Source: Ohtaekwangia koreensis (GTDB lineage Bacteria > Bacteroidota > Bacteroidia > Cytophagales > Cyclobacteriaceae). Taken from it: DNA of 64,000 nucleotides. The stretch is from contig NZ_FUZU01000004.1 in the NCBI RefSeq assembly GCF_900167975.1, positions 186,001-250,000 of the forward strand, in the 5' to 3' direction. The notes beneath the pieces were generated by a model that searched no databases, was not told the DNA's origin, and was given only the letters and a program-made list of their open reading frames with translations. Each line of letters starts with the position of its first letter. Position 1 is the stretch's first letter. Below are positions 55,547 to 64,000 of the stretch, piece by piece. The translations under genes were made by a program, and so were the position numbers.

Positions 55547-56119
55547 TCAGGAAGGAAAACTGAGCAGTACCGAAGCCAGCATCACGAGTTTGTCCAACGA
55601 GAGTCGGAGCATGCGAAGTGCTTTTGTTATTTGGTTCTCAACGGTCTTCGGTGAGATGTGCAGTTGCTCTGCAATTTTCTTATTGGGCAGAAGTTCGTAT
55701 CGGCTCATGTAAAATATCTCGCGGCATTTTTCCGGAAGAGTCGCGATGCTTTCCTCCAGTGCTGTTTGTAATTCAGCAGCATGAAGTGTTTCCTCTGTTT
55801 CGTTTGCCGTGGCAACGAGGTTAATATGTTCGAGATGTTTTTTAGAGATAGCACCAGAGCGTAAGTGCATAAAACATTGCAGTCGTACAGCCTGGTATAG
55901 GTACGCACCGATGTTGAGTATATTTCGATCGCGTCCTTTTTCCCATAGCGAAATAAGTACATCCTGCACGATATCCTGTGCCACGGTTTCATCTTCGATT
56001 ACGCGACAGGCTGCCTGGTAAAGTCGTTTCCAATGGCGATCAAAAAGAATAGAAAAAGCGCGTTGATCGCCTTGACATACCCTATCAAATAATTCCTGAT
56101 CGTCTTTCTTATCAAGCAT
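55547..56119 (-). CDS. ECF sigma factor of the polysaccharide locus
   Basis: A 190-residue RNA polymerase sigma factor with region 2 (FSILFDRHWKRLYQAACRV, then AQDIVQDVLISLWEKG) and region 4 (EKCREIFYMSRYELLPNKKI, then LHISPKTVENQITKALRML). The FecR gene follows. It is the first gene of the leftward glycan locus and starts 111 bases from the operator-like palindrome at 56230-56253, so LacI-type control may set its basal level. Confidence 0.93.
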   Translation of the reverse strand: MLDKKDDQELFDRVCQGDQRAFSILFDRHWKRLYQAACRVIEDETVAQDIVQDVLISLWEKGRDRNILNIGAYLYQAVRLQCFMHLRSGAISKKHLEHINLVATANETEETLHAAELQTALEESIATLPEKCREIFYMSRYELLPNKKIAEQLHISPKTVENQITKALRMLRLSLDKLVMLASVLLSFPS

Positions 56120-56229
56120 AGTTTGGGTTTAGGAAAGAAGCCTCTAACCGAATAAAAGCTTCGAACTTGCACATGGCGAAATAATTGAATTGTTTCAATT
56201 AGGATGCTCACGCAAAATTATATTTTAAA

Positions 56230-56253
56230 AATAACGATTCCGGAAACGTTGTC
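56230..56253. promoter_or_regulatory. Operator-like palindrome between sigma and LacI-type genes
   Basis: The halves AATAACGATTCC and GGAAACGTTGTC match 21 of the 24 positions of the perfect palindrome before galK. The site lies about midway between the two divergent starts, so the LacI-type protein can control its own gene and the glycan locus. A weaker half site (CTGGAAATCGTTTG) lies at 56289-56302. Confidence 0.65.
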
Positions 56254-56370
56254 AAATAAGAATTTATCTATCATTTCAGAACATTATTCTGGAAATCGTT
56301 TGCATATTACAACACCTTAAGCGGTTTTGATATTACCTTATGACCTTGTACTATTGAGCCATTTTCTGTG

Positions 56371-57390
56371 ATGAAAAACCCCCAGGCTACCATTCGCGAT
56401 CTCGCTCTCAAGCTTAATATTTCTATTTCTACGGTTTCTCGTGCACTTCGAAATGCTCCGGATGTAAACCCGGAAACCAAAAAAGCTGTGCTCGAACTGG
56501 CCAAGCAATTACATTACGAACCGAATCGTGTAGCGCAAAGTCTCCGGATCAAAAAGACGAACACCATTGGTGTAGTGGTTCCCGAAATCGCGATGCATTT
56601 CTTTTCATCGGTGATCAGCGGCATCCAGGAATATTCTGCCAAGCATGATTATAGCATTATGATCTGTCAGTCAATGGAATCATTGCGCACAGAAAAGTCA
56701 AACATTCACATGCTGGTTTCGAATCGTGTGGACGGTTTGCTGATCTCACTTTCAAGTCAGACAAAAAACGTAGAACACCTCGAGCACCTTATCGCGAAAC
56801 AAATTCCGATCGTATTGTTTGATCGTATTACGAGCGACCTCGATGTTTCCAAAGTGGTGGTTGATGATCACAACGGTGCCTTTAAAGGTGTCGAGCATTT
56901 GATCAAGACAGGATGTAAACGGATCGCATTTATAGGAGGACCTGATTCGCTATATGTGAGCGATCAGCGTTTACGCGGCTATCGTGATGCTATACGAAAC
57001 TATAATATAGCGTTTGATGAAGAACTGGTGATACACTGTAAAGATCTTCATACGGACCCAACCGAAGCAACGCATAAACTTCTCGATTTACCTCAACGAC
57101 CTGATGCTATATTTTGCATGAACGACCCTGTGGCAATTCTGGCGATGCAAGTGTTAAAAGAAAAAGGTATACGTATACCGGATGAAATATCGTTGGTGGG
57201 ATTTACCAATGAGCCGGTATCGCAGTTCATTGAACCATCGCTTACTACTATCGCACAGCCTGCTTACCAGATGGGACAAACCGCGGCCAAACTTTTCATC
57301 CAGCAACTGGACAACAAGCAAGAATTCAAGCCCATCACGAAAGTGCTGCCTACGGAACTCATTATCAGAAATACTACGAGGAAGCTTTAA
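56371..57390 (+). CDS. LacI-family transcriptional regulator
   Basis: A 339-residue regulator. The helix-turn-helix and hinge (ATIRDLALKLNISISTVSRA, then NRVAQSLRIKKTNTIG) are followed by a periplasmic-binding-protein-type sensor (IGVVVPEIAMHFFSSVISG, VDGLLISLS, VLFDRITSDLDVSKVVVDD, IPDEISLVGFTNEPVSQFI). Members of this family bind sugars or sugar phosphates. ATG 56371 is preferred to the GTG at 56368. It diverges from the ECF sigma gene; matching palindromes here and before galK suggest that it controls the glycan locus and the gal operon. Confidence 0.93.
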   Translation: MKNPQATIRDLALKLNISISTVSRALRNAPDVNPETKKAVLELAKQLHYEPNRVAQSLRIKKTNTIGVVVPEIAMHFFSSVISGIQEYSAKHDYSIMICQSMESLRTEKSNIHMLVSNRVDGLLISLSSQTKNVEHLEHLIAKQIPIVLFDRITSDLDVSKVVVDDHNGAFKGVEHLIKTGCKRIAFIGGPDSLYVSDQRLRGYRDAIRNYNIAFDEELVIHCKDLHTDPTEATHKLLDLPQRPDAIFCMNDPVAILAMQVLKEKGIRIPDEISLVGFTNEPVSQFIEPSLTTIAQPAYQMGQTAAKLFIQQLDNKQEFKPITKVLPTELIIRNTTRKL

Positions 57391-57535
57391 CGTTGCGATG
57401 GTGTGTGCGTGTTGGTGCGATGTGAACTATAAATACAGAGTATAATTATATCCGGTCTGTAAATACTTACTTGTTTTCTTCGCTGTGCGTAATAAAATCG
57501 CAATCTTTGATTTATACATTATCAATATTATAAAA

Positions 57536-58312
57536 ATGGCAAAAGGTTTATTAATTGACATGGATGGCGTTGTATATGGTGGTGATATACTTATACCTGG
57601 CGCTGATGAATTTATAGCCATGTTACTGGCAAAAGATATTCCCTTTATGTTCATGACGAATAATAGTCAGCGTACGCGACTTGAAGCTGTGCGTAAACTA
57701 AAGAAGCTGGGCATTAATGTTGACGTTAAGCATATCTATACCAGTGCGATGGCTACCGGTAAATTTCTGGCAGGACAAATTCCGAATGGCTCTGCCTATG
57801 TTTTAGGTGAAGGTGGATTACTTACGAGTTTACATGAAAATGGAATTTCGTTGGTAGAGACTGATCCTGATTTTGTGGTGTTAGGTGAGGGAAGAAATTT
57901 TACGTTAGAGATGGTACAACGTGCCGTGGATATGATTCTTGCCGGTGCTAAATTTATTACCACCAATCGTGATCCTTCTCCGAAAAAAGCAGGCTGGTCC
58001 AATCTCGGTATAGCGGCTACTACTGCGATGATTGAAGAAGCATCCGGTATAAAAGCATTTGTGATTGGTAAACCTGGTCCGGTAATGATGCGCTCTGCAC
58101 GTAAAGCGCTCGGACTTGAAACCGCTGATACCACTGTAATCGGTGATACAATGGATACCGACATTCAAGGTGGTGTACAGATGGGATATAAAACTATTCT
58201 TACGCTGAGCGGTATCACTCGCAAGGAAGACCTGATCAAGTATGCATTCAAACCCGATATGGTTGTAACCTCCGTTAATGAAATCAGGTTACCGTTGCCA
58301 TGGTGGGATTAA
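57536..58312 (+). CDS. HAD-IIA phosphatase, NagD-like
   Basis: A 258-residue cytoplasmic phosphatase. HAD motif I is LLIDMDGVVYGGD with Asp8 and Asp10, motif II is FMTNNSQRTR, motif III is the Lys in VIGKPGPVMM, and motif IV is VIGDTMDTDIQGG. The C2 cap lies between motifs II and III. NagD-type enzymes act on nucleotide monophosphates or sugar phosphates. ATG 57536 (MAKGLLIDMDG) fits the family; a GTG at 57485 would add 17 residues without similarity. It converges with the peroxiredoxin gene at 2 bases. Confidence 0.9.
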   Translation: MAKGLLIDMDGVVYGGDILIPGADEFIAMLLAKDIPFMFMTNNSQRTRLEAVRKLKKLGINVDVKHIYTSAMATGKFLAGQIPNGSAYVLGEGGLLTSLHENGISLVETDPDFVVLGEGRNFTLEMVQRAVDMILAGAKFITTNRDPSPKKAGWSNLGIAATTAMIEEASGIKAFVIGKPGPVMMRSARKALGLETADTTVIGDTMDTDIQGGVQMGYKTILTLSGITRKEDLIKYAFKPDMVVTSVNEIRLPLPWWD

Positions 58313-58314
58313 TC

Positions 58315-58788
58315 TCACAGAGCCTTCCGTGCCGCAGGTGCAGTAACATTTTCTACCATGGCCTTAATGTGCTTCTTCGATGAGAATATATTCTGATACA
58401 TCGCAAGAATGGTATGATCCTTATCCAGCAGATACGTTGTACGTTTGGTAAACATCGGTACAAAAGGCAATTGCGTATCATATAACTCGCAAACTTTCCC
58501 ACCATTATCTGCCAGTAAATCAAATGGAAGCGCCAACGTCTTTTTAAATTTCGCATGGCTTTCCAGCGTATCTCTACTGATGCCGATAATCGTGATGTTC
58601 AACTCCTTGAACACTTCAAATGTATCTCTGAAACTACACGCTTCATTGGTACAGCCTACTGAAAAATCCTTTGGATAAAAATACAATACGCACGGTTTGT
58701 TCTTCATATCCTTATACAAGGTAAAATCTCTTCCGCTGGTAGACCCTAATGTAAAATCCGGGGCCTTGGTTCCTGTTGCTAGTGGCAT
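58315..58788 (-). CDS. Peroxiredoxin, BCP/PrxQ type
   Basis: A thiol peroxidase of 157 residues that reduces hydrogen peroxide and organic peroxides. The start MPLATGTKAPDFTLGST is typical, and the active site is DFSVGCTNEACSFRD, with the peroxidatic Cys followed five residues later by the second Cys, the spacing of the BCP group. The ATG at 58788 is chosen; an in-frame extension to 58854 adds 22 residues without family similarity. Confidence 0.92.
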   Translation of the reverse strand: MPLATGTKAPDFTLGSTSGRDFTLYKDMKNKPCVLYFYPKDFSVGCTNEACSFRDTFEVFKELNITIIGISRDTLESHAKFKKTLALPFDLLADNGGKVCELYDTQLPFVPMFTKRTTYLLDKDHTILAMYQNIFSSKKHIKAMVENVTAPAARKAL

Positions 58789-58933
58789 ATCGTGTTGTTG
58801 GATTCTGTTATCAAAATTCGCAAAACCTTTGTAAAAAACTATTAACTTCTTCACTTACGTAATAGAAAGTAAACATGGTTTTCACTTCGAAAAATATATT
58901 CCTCTGTTTCGTTACAGAATACTGGGGTATCAT

Positions 58934-58967
58934 GAAAAAGCGGCAGACTATTATGTCATGCCGCTTT
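58934..58967 (-). terminator. Terminator of the DUF4097 operon
   Basis: Stem AAAGCGGCA (58938-58946) and TGCCGCTTT (58959-58967). Read leftwards it ends in CTTTTTCATG. It lies 63 bases after the stop of the second DUF4097 gene. Confidence 0.8.
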
Positions 58968-59029
58968 CCAATAAACCACTAAGTATATAAAGTCGCAATC
59001 TTCTCTATATCAACCTTGAAAAATATAGG

Positions 59030-59923
59030 TTATTTCTTCCTTACATAAATATCTCCGTTGTAGTTCTTCAGTGTGATCTCTGCTCCTCCCCCGTTTACAT
59101 CACCACGTTTATAGTCATCGATCGTAACACGGTATACACCAGACTTCGCATCTTTCTTCTGTACCGGACCGGTGTTGGTCATTTTCATATCGAAGCCGGT
59201 AAAGATTTCACCTTGTTCAGTTTTCATTTTAAAACTCGCTTTCAACGCCGCAGGAAATGTAAGGTCTATATCTCCATTGAAAGTAGAGAACGACATCGGT
59301 GCACCTTCTTTTACTTTATCGAATGTAACCTTTACTTCTCCATTATAGGTTGTCGCTACAACAGATCCCGAAATATTAAGGGCTGTGATCTCTCCGTTGT
59401 AGTTGGTGAGCTCAAGTTCTCCCTGCACATTGGTGATCATCAAATCGCCATCGTTATAAGTATGTACTTCCATATCAAAACCAGAAGGCACTTCAATTTC
59501 AAGATCAAGTTTGTTGTTCCATGAATTGGACTGAACTTTTACAAAGTTGCTCGCCTCTGTTACCTCCAGATCCATACCTCCTCCGCCAATTTTACGAAGT
59601 CCCTCCGTCCCTTTCGGATCTTTGCTTTTATTTTCACCACGATTACGATTATGGTTGCGATCATGCTCCTGCGTATCATCATCACAATCTTCGCAGTCGC
59701 CATCCTCTATAGCTTTATATTTTACCAGTACATCTTTTCTGGCAGTTCCTTTTACCGTGATCGATCCATAGTTTAAATGTGCCTTAAGCTTGCCTCGCTT
59801 GGACGGATCGCTGAGCGGTACCGTGAATTCATTATTGCTCTGCGCGTTTGTAATGGATGATGTTATCAATATCAACCCGAAGGTGATCAACACCAGGGCA
59901 ATTGCTAATACTTGATTTTTCAT
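59030..59923 (-). CDS. DUF4097-type exported beta-repeat protein (second copy)
   Basis: A 297-residue exported protein whose signal peptide ends SSITNAQS. It has an acidic Cys-containing insert (DGDCEDCDDDTQEHDRNHNR) and then a beta-helix-like series of strand pairs with turns such as NYNGEITAL, TYNGEVKVTF, TFNGDIDLTF and NYNGDIYVRK. This is the DUF4097 pattern, of unknown function and often found with an ECF sigma/anti-sigma pair. ATG 59923 is chosen; ATG 59953 would add 10 charged residues before the signal. It is the last gene of the operon. Confidence 0.82.
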   Translation of the reverse strand: MKNQVLAIALVLITFGLILITSSITNAQSNNEFTVPLSDPSKRGKLKAHLNYGSITVKGTARKDVLVKYKAIEDGDCEDCDDDTQEHDRNHNRNRGENKSKDPKGTEGLRKIGGGGMDLEVTEASNFVKVQSNSWNNKLDLEIEVPSGFDMEVHTYNDGDLMITNVQGELELTNYNGEITALNISGSVVATTYNGEVKVTFDKVKEGAPMSFSTFNGDIDLTFPAALKASFKMKTEQGEIFTGFDMKMTNTGPVQKKDAKSGVYRVTIDDYKRGDVNGGGAEITLKNYNGDIYVRKK

Positions 59924-60023
59924 ATAGTCTGTATTCTCTTTTTTCTGATTCATTTTACTTTCCTCGAGGGCAATCCTAGCGGATGCCTTCCGGCATAAAG
60001 ACACTTTATCTTCTGGTATATAT

Positions 60024-60914
60024 TTAGTTTGTTTTTTCCTTCAGGTATACATTACCATTAAAAGTTTCGAAGTCGAGTAGAATTCCGCCTGTACCAGCCT
60101 GATATCGGTTGCCGTTCACTTTGAAACGTATACCCTCTCCTTTCTGACTCTTTTCGATTTGCGCAGGCAGTGATTGCAGTTTATCGATGTTGGTATAAAA
60201 ATTACCATTGAAGCTTTCGAAACTTAAATTGGCAGCAAGTCCTTTTTGAAACCATGCGTTGATATCTCCATTGAGCGAATAGAAGCGACAGTCTTTCTTC
60301 GGGTTAGCCGCATACTCAACATCCAGGTTTCCATTGATGGTGCTAGCCTCTGCTTCGCGTACCAGGTTCTGTAACTTGATGCTGCCATTAATATTATTGG
60401 CCATTACTATACCAGTGATTCCCTGCACAACTACGTTGCCGTTGTTGATTGTACTTACATCTACGTTTACATGCGCTGGTACTTTCACCACAAAGTCTAG
60501 TTTCCAATCATACTCTGCGTGGCATTCTTTACAGTTGTTATTCCAGTTATACCGCCAGCTCTTTTTGTTTTTACTTCTGTTGTTTTCAGATGTACGTCCA
60601 AACGTGTTGCACTCGCCTTCAGAATACAGGATGATTGTATCTACAAGATCGATAACCCCAAGCTTGATTTCCTGTTTGCCTTTTTCAAGACGCTCTTGTG
60701 TTTTAGCCGTTATCGTTTTGGTAACTTCTACCAGGATCTTATCTCCGGTATATCCTTCTACCTGTATATTTCCATTTATGTTGGCAATCATGAGCGCGTT
60801 GGCAACATCTTTTTTCTCGAACGTAAATTCCTTTGTTATTTTCTCCGTATGAGTCTGTGCCTGTATCGCTACAGCACAAAGCATCATACAAACCAATAGT
60901 AATGCTGTTTTCAT
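60024..60914 (-). CDS. DUF4097-type exported beta-repeat protein (first copy)
   Basis: A 296-residue protein with signal peptide MKTALLLVCMMLCAVAIQAQ. The body is a series of short strands with turns of the type ANINGNIQVEG, TINNGNVVVQG, NNINGSIKL, TINGNLDVEY and SLNGDINAWF, ending TFNGNVYLKEK. A Cys-containing insert (NNCKECHAEYDW) matches in position the insert of the following gene, so both are paralogues of one tandem duplication. It may be an envelope scaffold or adhesin-like layer; function is unknown. Confidence 0.83.
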   Translation of the reverse strand: MKTALLLVCMMLCAVAIQAQTHTEKITKEFTFEKKDVANALMIANINGNIQVEGYTGDKILVEVTKTITAKTQERLEKGKQEIKLGVIDLVDTIILYSEGECNTFGRTSENNRSKNKKSWRYNWNNNCKECHAEYDWKLDFVVKVPAHVNVDVSTINNGNVVVQGITGIVMANNINGSIKLQNLVREAEASTINGNLDVEYAANPKKDCRFYSLNGDINAWFQKGLAANLSFESFNGNFYTNIDKLQSLPAQIEKSQKGEGIRFKVNGNRYQAGTGGILLDFETFNGNVYLKEKTN

Positions 60915-60990
60915 AATGCAGTTGTTTAGTAAACCTCAGCTATATATTTCACTCTTTCTTTTAAGCAGCCCGGGCATGCACCGGTTGCTA

Positions 60991-61782
60991 TCAGATAATT
61001 ACTTGTATACTTTCCTGTATTTTCTTCTTTACCTCTTTGGGAGTGTTCTTGTCCTGTAGGAGTTTCTCGAGTTCTTTTACAGAAGATTTAGCCTGGAGTG
61101 CTGCCATCAGCTCGGCAAGTTCAAGTTGCACCAGTGGTGATTCTTGTTTTGCTATCGAGCGAATCAATTCCTCACGCACAGCACTTTCTTTTGCATATGC
61201 TTTCAGAGCATCCAGTGCCGCGAGCCTTACGTTTACGTTGCTATCATTGTTAAGCGTTTCCAATAAGGCAAGGGTAACTTTATTGCTTACCTGATCCATA
61301 TCCTGTGTGAGACTTACTGCCTTCAACCGATCTGTCGCCGATTCTTTTTCAAGCAGTGAAAGCATCATCATCTCTTTGAGATCTGTAACCTGTTGGCTCA
61401 GCACAGCAATCTCTCCGTGGTTCGTATTACCTGCAGGCTGCTGGCGAATAAAATATCCTGCAGCAAGGCCGATGATTAACGTTACCGAAGCAAAAGCAAG
61501 ACGCGGTATAATTTCCGGCCAGGCAAAGAACTGCTTCCACGAAAATGTTTTAGCTTGTTTTTTTTCCTGTGCCAGCATGTGATAAAAACGATCATCCAGT
61601 TCTAAAGAAGGTGAAGGATCTTCCGCATGAATAACCTGTTCATTCAGCAAATTCAGCTTGTGAAGATCTGCCAAATCGATCACGCCTTCTTCAATGCATT
61701 TCTCGATCATCTTTACCTCTTCTGCATTTGCTTGCCCTGCATTATACTTCGTTAACAGCGCCCCTATATTTACCTGTTCCAT
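60991..61782 (-). CDS. Putative anti-sigma factor with HEAT repeats
   Basis: A 263-residue protein with an N-terminal helical region (about 1-90) that could hold the sigma factor, one membrane segment (about 94-112) and a C-terminal helical repeat (about 150-255) with the HEAT-like unit NDSNVNVRLAALDALKAYAK and the AKQESPLVQLELAELMAAL unit. It follows the ECF sigma gene by 34 bases. No zinc motif is visible, so the anti-sigma role is inferred from position and topology. Confidence 0.75.
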   Translation of the reverse strand: MEQVNIGALLTKYNAGQANAEEVKMIEKCIEEGVIDLADLHKLNLLNEQVIHAEDPSPSLELDDRFYHMLAQEKKQAKTFSWKQFFAWPEIIPRLAFASVTLIIGLAAGYFIRQQPAGNTNHGEIAVLSQQVTDLKEMMMLSLLEKESATDRLKAVSLTQDMDQVSNKVTLALLETLNNDSNVNVRLAALDALKAYAKESAVREELIRSIAKQESPLVQLELAELMAALQAKSSVKELEKLLQDKNTPKEVKKKIQESIQVII

Positions 61783-61816
61783 AATCTTGTTTTAAATCCT
61801 GTATCGGATACAATCT

Positions 61817-62392
61817 TTAGTATCGCGTCTCCAGCTTCTGATACATTTCCTTCAAGTCCTGTAGCGCTCTGAAAACTTTTACCTTCACGGCTCCTTCCGA
61901 GCACCCGAGTATCTCGCCAATCTCTTTATACTTCTTGTCCTGAAATTTGCTGAGCAACAAGATCTCTCGCTTTTCTTCCGGCAACCTGTCCATGGCCATG
62001 GAAAGTAGTTGCATCTCTTCTTCACGCTGCATGACAGACGAGCGATTCTCATCGCTTCCGAGTTTATCTTCCCATGCCTCCAGTGAATCCTTGGCAGCGA
62101 GCTTGTTCTTCCGGTGATGGTCGTGACTCACATTGCGCGCGATGTGAAACATCCAGGTTTTAAAGTCGCCCTCTCCGCGGAAGAGATAGCGATACTTCAG
62201 TATCCGGAAGAAAACATTCTGCACCAAATCTTCACTGAGCTCGGAATCTTTATTCATGTGGTAGAAAAAACCGAACAAAGGTTTCTTATACCGCTCGAAG
62301 AGCAAGCTCATTTTATCGAGATCGCCATCCCTGACTTTCAGCATCAAGGCATTGTCTGTAAGTGCGTCCAATTCAGAAGATAAAGTTTTCAA
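61817..62392 (-). CDS. ECF sigma factor (DUF4097 operon)
   Basis: A 191-residue sigma factor with region 2 (LLFERYKKPLFGFFYHMNKD, SEDLVQNVFFRILKYR, GDFKTWMFHIARNVSHD) and region 4 (LPEEKREILLLSKFQDKKYK, LGCSEGAVKVKVFRALQDL). It heads a leftward four-gene unit with the HEAT anti-sigma candidate and two DUF4097 proteins, a layout common for envelope-stress responses in Bacteroidota. It diverges from the histidine kinase gene. Confidence 0.92.
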   Translation of the reverse strand: MKTLSSELDALTDNALMLKVRDGDLDKMSLLFERYKKPLFGFFYHMNKDSELSEDLVQNVFFRILKYRYLFRGEGDFKTWMFHIARNVSHDHHRKNKLAAKDSLEAWEDKLGSDENRSSVMQREEEMQLLSMAMDRLPEEKREILLLSKFQDKKYKEIGEILGCSEGAVKVKVFRALQDLKEMYQKLETRY

Positions 62393-62571
62393 AAGGGGTA
62401 ACTTAAGGATTGCAGTTTGGTTACACGGAGTTCATAAAGTTTAAAAAAAATTAAGCTGCTGCTGAAATTTTTCGATTCCACTTCGCTCATAATTGTATAA
62501 CCTACACCATAAACCTGAATATTTTATAGGTCTTCCCGAGTTTTTGTGTTATCTTCCTCTGGCCCATCCAA

Positions 62572-64000
62572 ATGAAAACCTACAGCATTCTCATATTGCT
62601 GGTAAGCTCTATAGTACTTACCGGAATAAGTGCTGCTATAACGCACTTCGCAGTCCGCGACAGCCGGCACCGCGTAGAGTGGGTGTTTCATACTTACCAA
62701 GCTATCGGACAATCGTCAGAACTCCTCGCGCTTTTAAAGGACATGGAATCAAGTCAACGCGGTTATATATTAACCGGTAACACCGACTACCTTAAAAATA
62801 TGGAGAGCAACAGCCTTGTACTAATGATTACCGAAGATTCGCTTCTTCATCTTGTCTCTGATAATCCGCATCAGACATTCTTACTCACGAGCAAACTTTT
62901 TCCGATCATACAACAAAAGCATGACCTTATCCGGGACGCGATCCGGTATTATAGTATATATGGGAAAGACAGTGCATCCAATTTTGTAAAAAAAGGTAAA
63001 GGAAAAACACTGATGGATAGTATACAGGTACTGAAGTCAATCTTCAGTGGACACGAGAAAGTACTTCTGGCGGATCGTCTGCAACAAGTTATGCTTACCA
63101 ATAAACGGCAGACGATTGTACGCTACAGCAGTTTTACACTGATCGCTTTCGTTTCTCTTCTGGCGCTGATCACCATCGTGCAGAAAGATCGCAAGAACAA
63201 AGAACTGATCGGTCAGCTTAACACGGCTAATGAAGTGCTTGAGCAAAAAGTAAAGCAACGTACGCTTGAGCTGCAACAACAATCTGACTTAACGGAACAG
63301 CTAAATGAAGAGCTGCAACAAAATATGGAAGAGCTGGAAACATTTTATGAGACGCTGCAAGTGCGGCATATCAAAACAGAAGATGCTTTGCAGGAAGTAC
63401 AGGACCTCTATAACAACGCTCCCTGCGGCTATCATTCGCTATCTCCGGAAGGCATCATTATCCGGATGAACCAGACCGAATTAAAATGGCTTGGGTATAC
63501 CAAAGAAGAAGTACTGGGTAAAATGCAGATTACAAGTATACTTATACCGGAAGAGCATCAATCGTATTATGATGATTTTGCCAGTTTTAAAAAAACAGGA
63601 GCCATTCATAACAAGGAGCATACTTTTCTGCGAAAAGATGGGAGCACGTTTCCTGTGCTGCTAAATGCTACGGCTATATATAACGAAGACGGTACATACC
63701 TGATGAGCCGCGGAAATGTGACAGACATAACTGAAAGAAAGGAATACGAACGACAATTGATGGACGTCAATAAAAAGCTTGTGTACTTCAATGAAGAGAA
63801 AAACAATTTCCTCAGTATAGCAGCGCATGATTTAAAAAGCCCGATCAATAATATTATAGGTCTGATTAGCCTGATTAAAATGCAAAAAGGAAATGATCTC
63901 TCCAGCGATCAGAGTGAGTATATACACTATATACAACAGGCCTGTAACAACATGCAGAACCTCATTATCAATCTTCTTGACATCAACAAAATTGAACAAG
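62572..64000 (+). CDS. CHASE3-PAS histidine kinase, N-terminal part (leaves the window)
   Basis: The frame is open from ATG 62572 to the right edge (476 codons). A membrane segment (about 5-24), a CHASE3 sensor (about 30-175; KDMESSQRGYILTGN is the typical motif), a second membrane segment (about 184-204), a coiled coil rich in Gln and Glu (about 208-280), a PAS domain (about 285-405; DLYNNAPCGYHSLSPEG, ending SRGNVTDITERKEYE) and the HisKA start with the phospho-accepting His in FLSIAAHDLKSPINNI. The ATPase domain should lie beyond 64000. The substrate and partner are unknown. Confidence 0.88.
   Translation, partial: MKTYSILILLVSSIVLTGISAAITHFAVRDSRHRVEWVFHTYQAIGQSSELLALLKDMESSQRGYILTGNTDYLKNMESNSLVLMITEDSLLHLVSDNPHQTFLLTSKLFPIIQQKHDLIRDAIRYYSIYGKDSASNFVKKGKGKTLMDSIQVLKSIFSGHEKVLLADRLQQVMLTNKRQTIVRYSSFTLIAFVSLLALITIVQKDRKNKELIGQLNTANEVLEQKVKQRTLELQQQSDLTEQLNEELQQNMEELETFYETLQVRHIKTEDALQEVQDLYNNAPCGYHSLSPEGIIIRMNQTELKWLGYTKEEVLGKMQITSILIPEEHQSYYDDFASFKKTGAIHNKEHTFLRKDGSTFPVLLNATAIYNEDGTYLMSRGNVTDITERKEYERQLMDVNKKLVYFNEEKNNFLSIAAHDLKSPINNIIGLISLIKMQKGNDLSSDQSEYIHYIQQACNNMQNLIINLLDINKIEQ

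Overview
The window looks like a chromosomal segment of a Bacteroidota bacterium, most likely of the order Cytophagales. The evidence is a SusC/SusD polysaccharide locus run by an ECF sigma/FecR pair, two proteins with C-terminal domains typical of type IX secretion, a Bat-type (VWA/TPR) cluster, DUF4097 proteins, a DUF6913-like gene between ligA and dapA, and a Bacteroidota -7 box (TACCTTTG). Lineage below order cannot be fixed from the sequence alone. No rRNA, tRNA, insertion-sequence transposase, integrase or CRISPR array was seen.

Layout. 1-6 kb: end of a manganese catalase, then ligA, a DUF6913-like gene and dapA, facing a type IX secreted protein. 6-13.6 kb: a reduced Bat cluster (VWA, TPR, BatC-like with a low-complexity KDQEK tract), a thiolase, a secreted MORN_2/YwqK repeat protein, a FabH-type synthase and a NYN-LOTUS protein. 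13.9-18.8 kb: a probable operon of GntP permease, hemolysin III-like protein, RidA, D-threonine-aldolase-type PLP enzyme and M19 dipeptidase, which suggests catabolism of D-amino acids or D-residue peptides. 19-33 kb: envelope proteases (M16, S41), hydrolases, a sensor protein without a visible output domain, a class A beta-lactamase, oxidoreductases and a WYL regulator.

33.1-34.6 kb is the most unusual part: 1.4 kb without a credible gene, made of about five diverged tandem units of about 250 bp plus one inverted copy. Four copies keep the same compact core: a 48-nt box closed by complementary ends, a hairpin with an AATC-NNN-GATT apex, and a GACCGCTAGCGGTC-type palindrome. The stems differ between copies but stay paired, including compensatory changes. 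I do not recognise this element.

34.7-57.4 kb is a sugar-use region read mainly leftwards. An ECF sigma factor and FecR head a locus with SusC/SusD, an Asp-box propeller protein, three GH43 enzymes, one GH172 enzyme and a GH5-like enzyme. Next comes a Leloir operon (galK, galE, galT, galM) and a sodium/sugar symporter. This points to an arabinose- and galactose-containing glycan such as arabinogalactan or arabinan side chains. A divergent LacI-type regulator sits at the head, and closely related CCGGAAACGTT palindromes lie both at its promoter region and upstream of galK, so one regulator may couple glycan capture with galactose catabolism.

57.5-64 kb: a NagD-like HAD phosphatase, a BCP-type peroxiredoxin, a cell-surface-stress-like operon (ECF sigma, HEAT anti-sigma candidate, two DUF4097 proteins) and the first part of a CHASE3-PAS histidine kinase that leaves the window.
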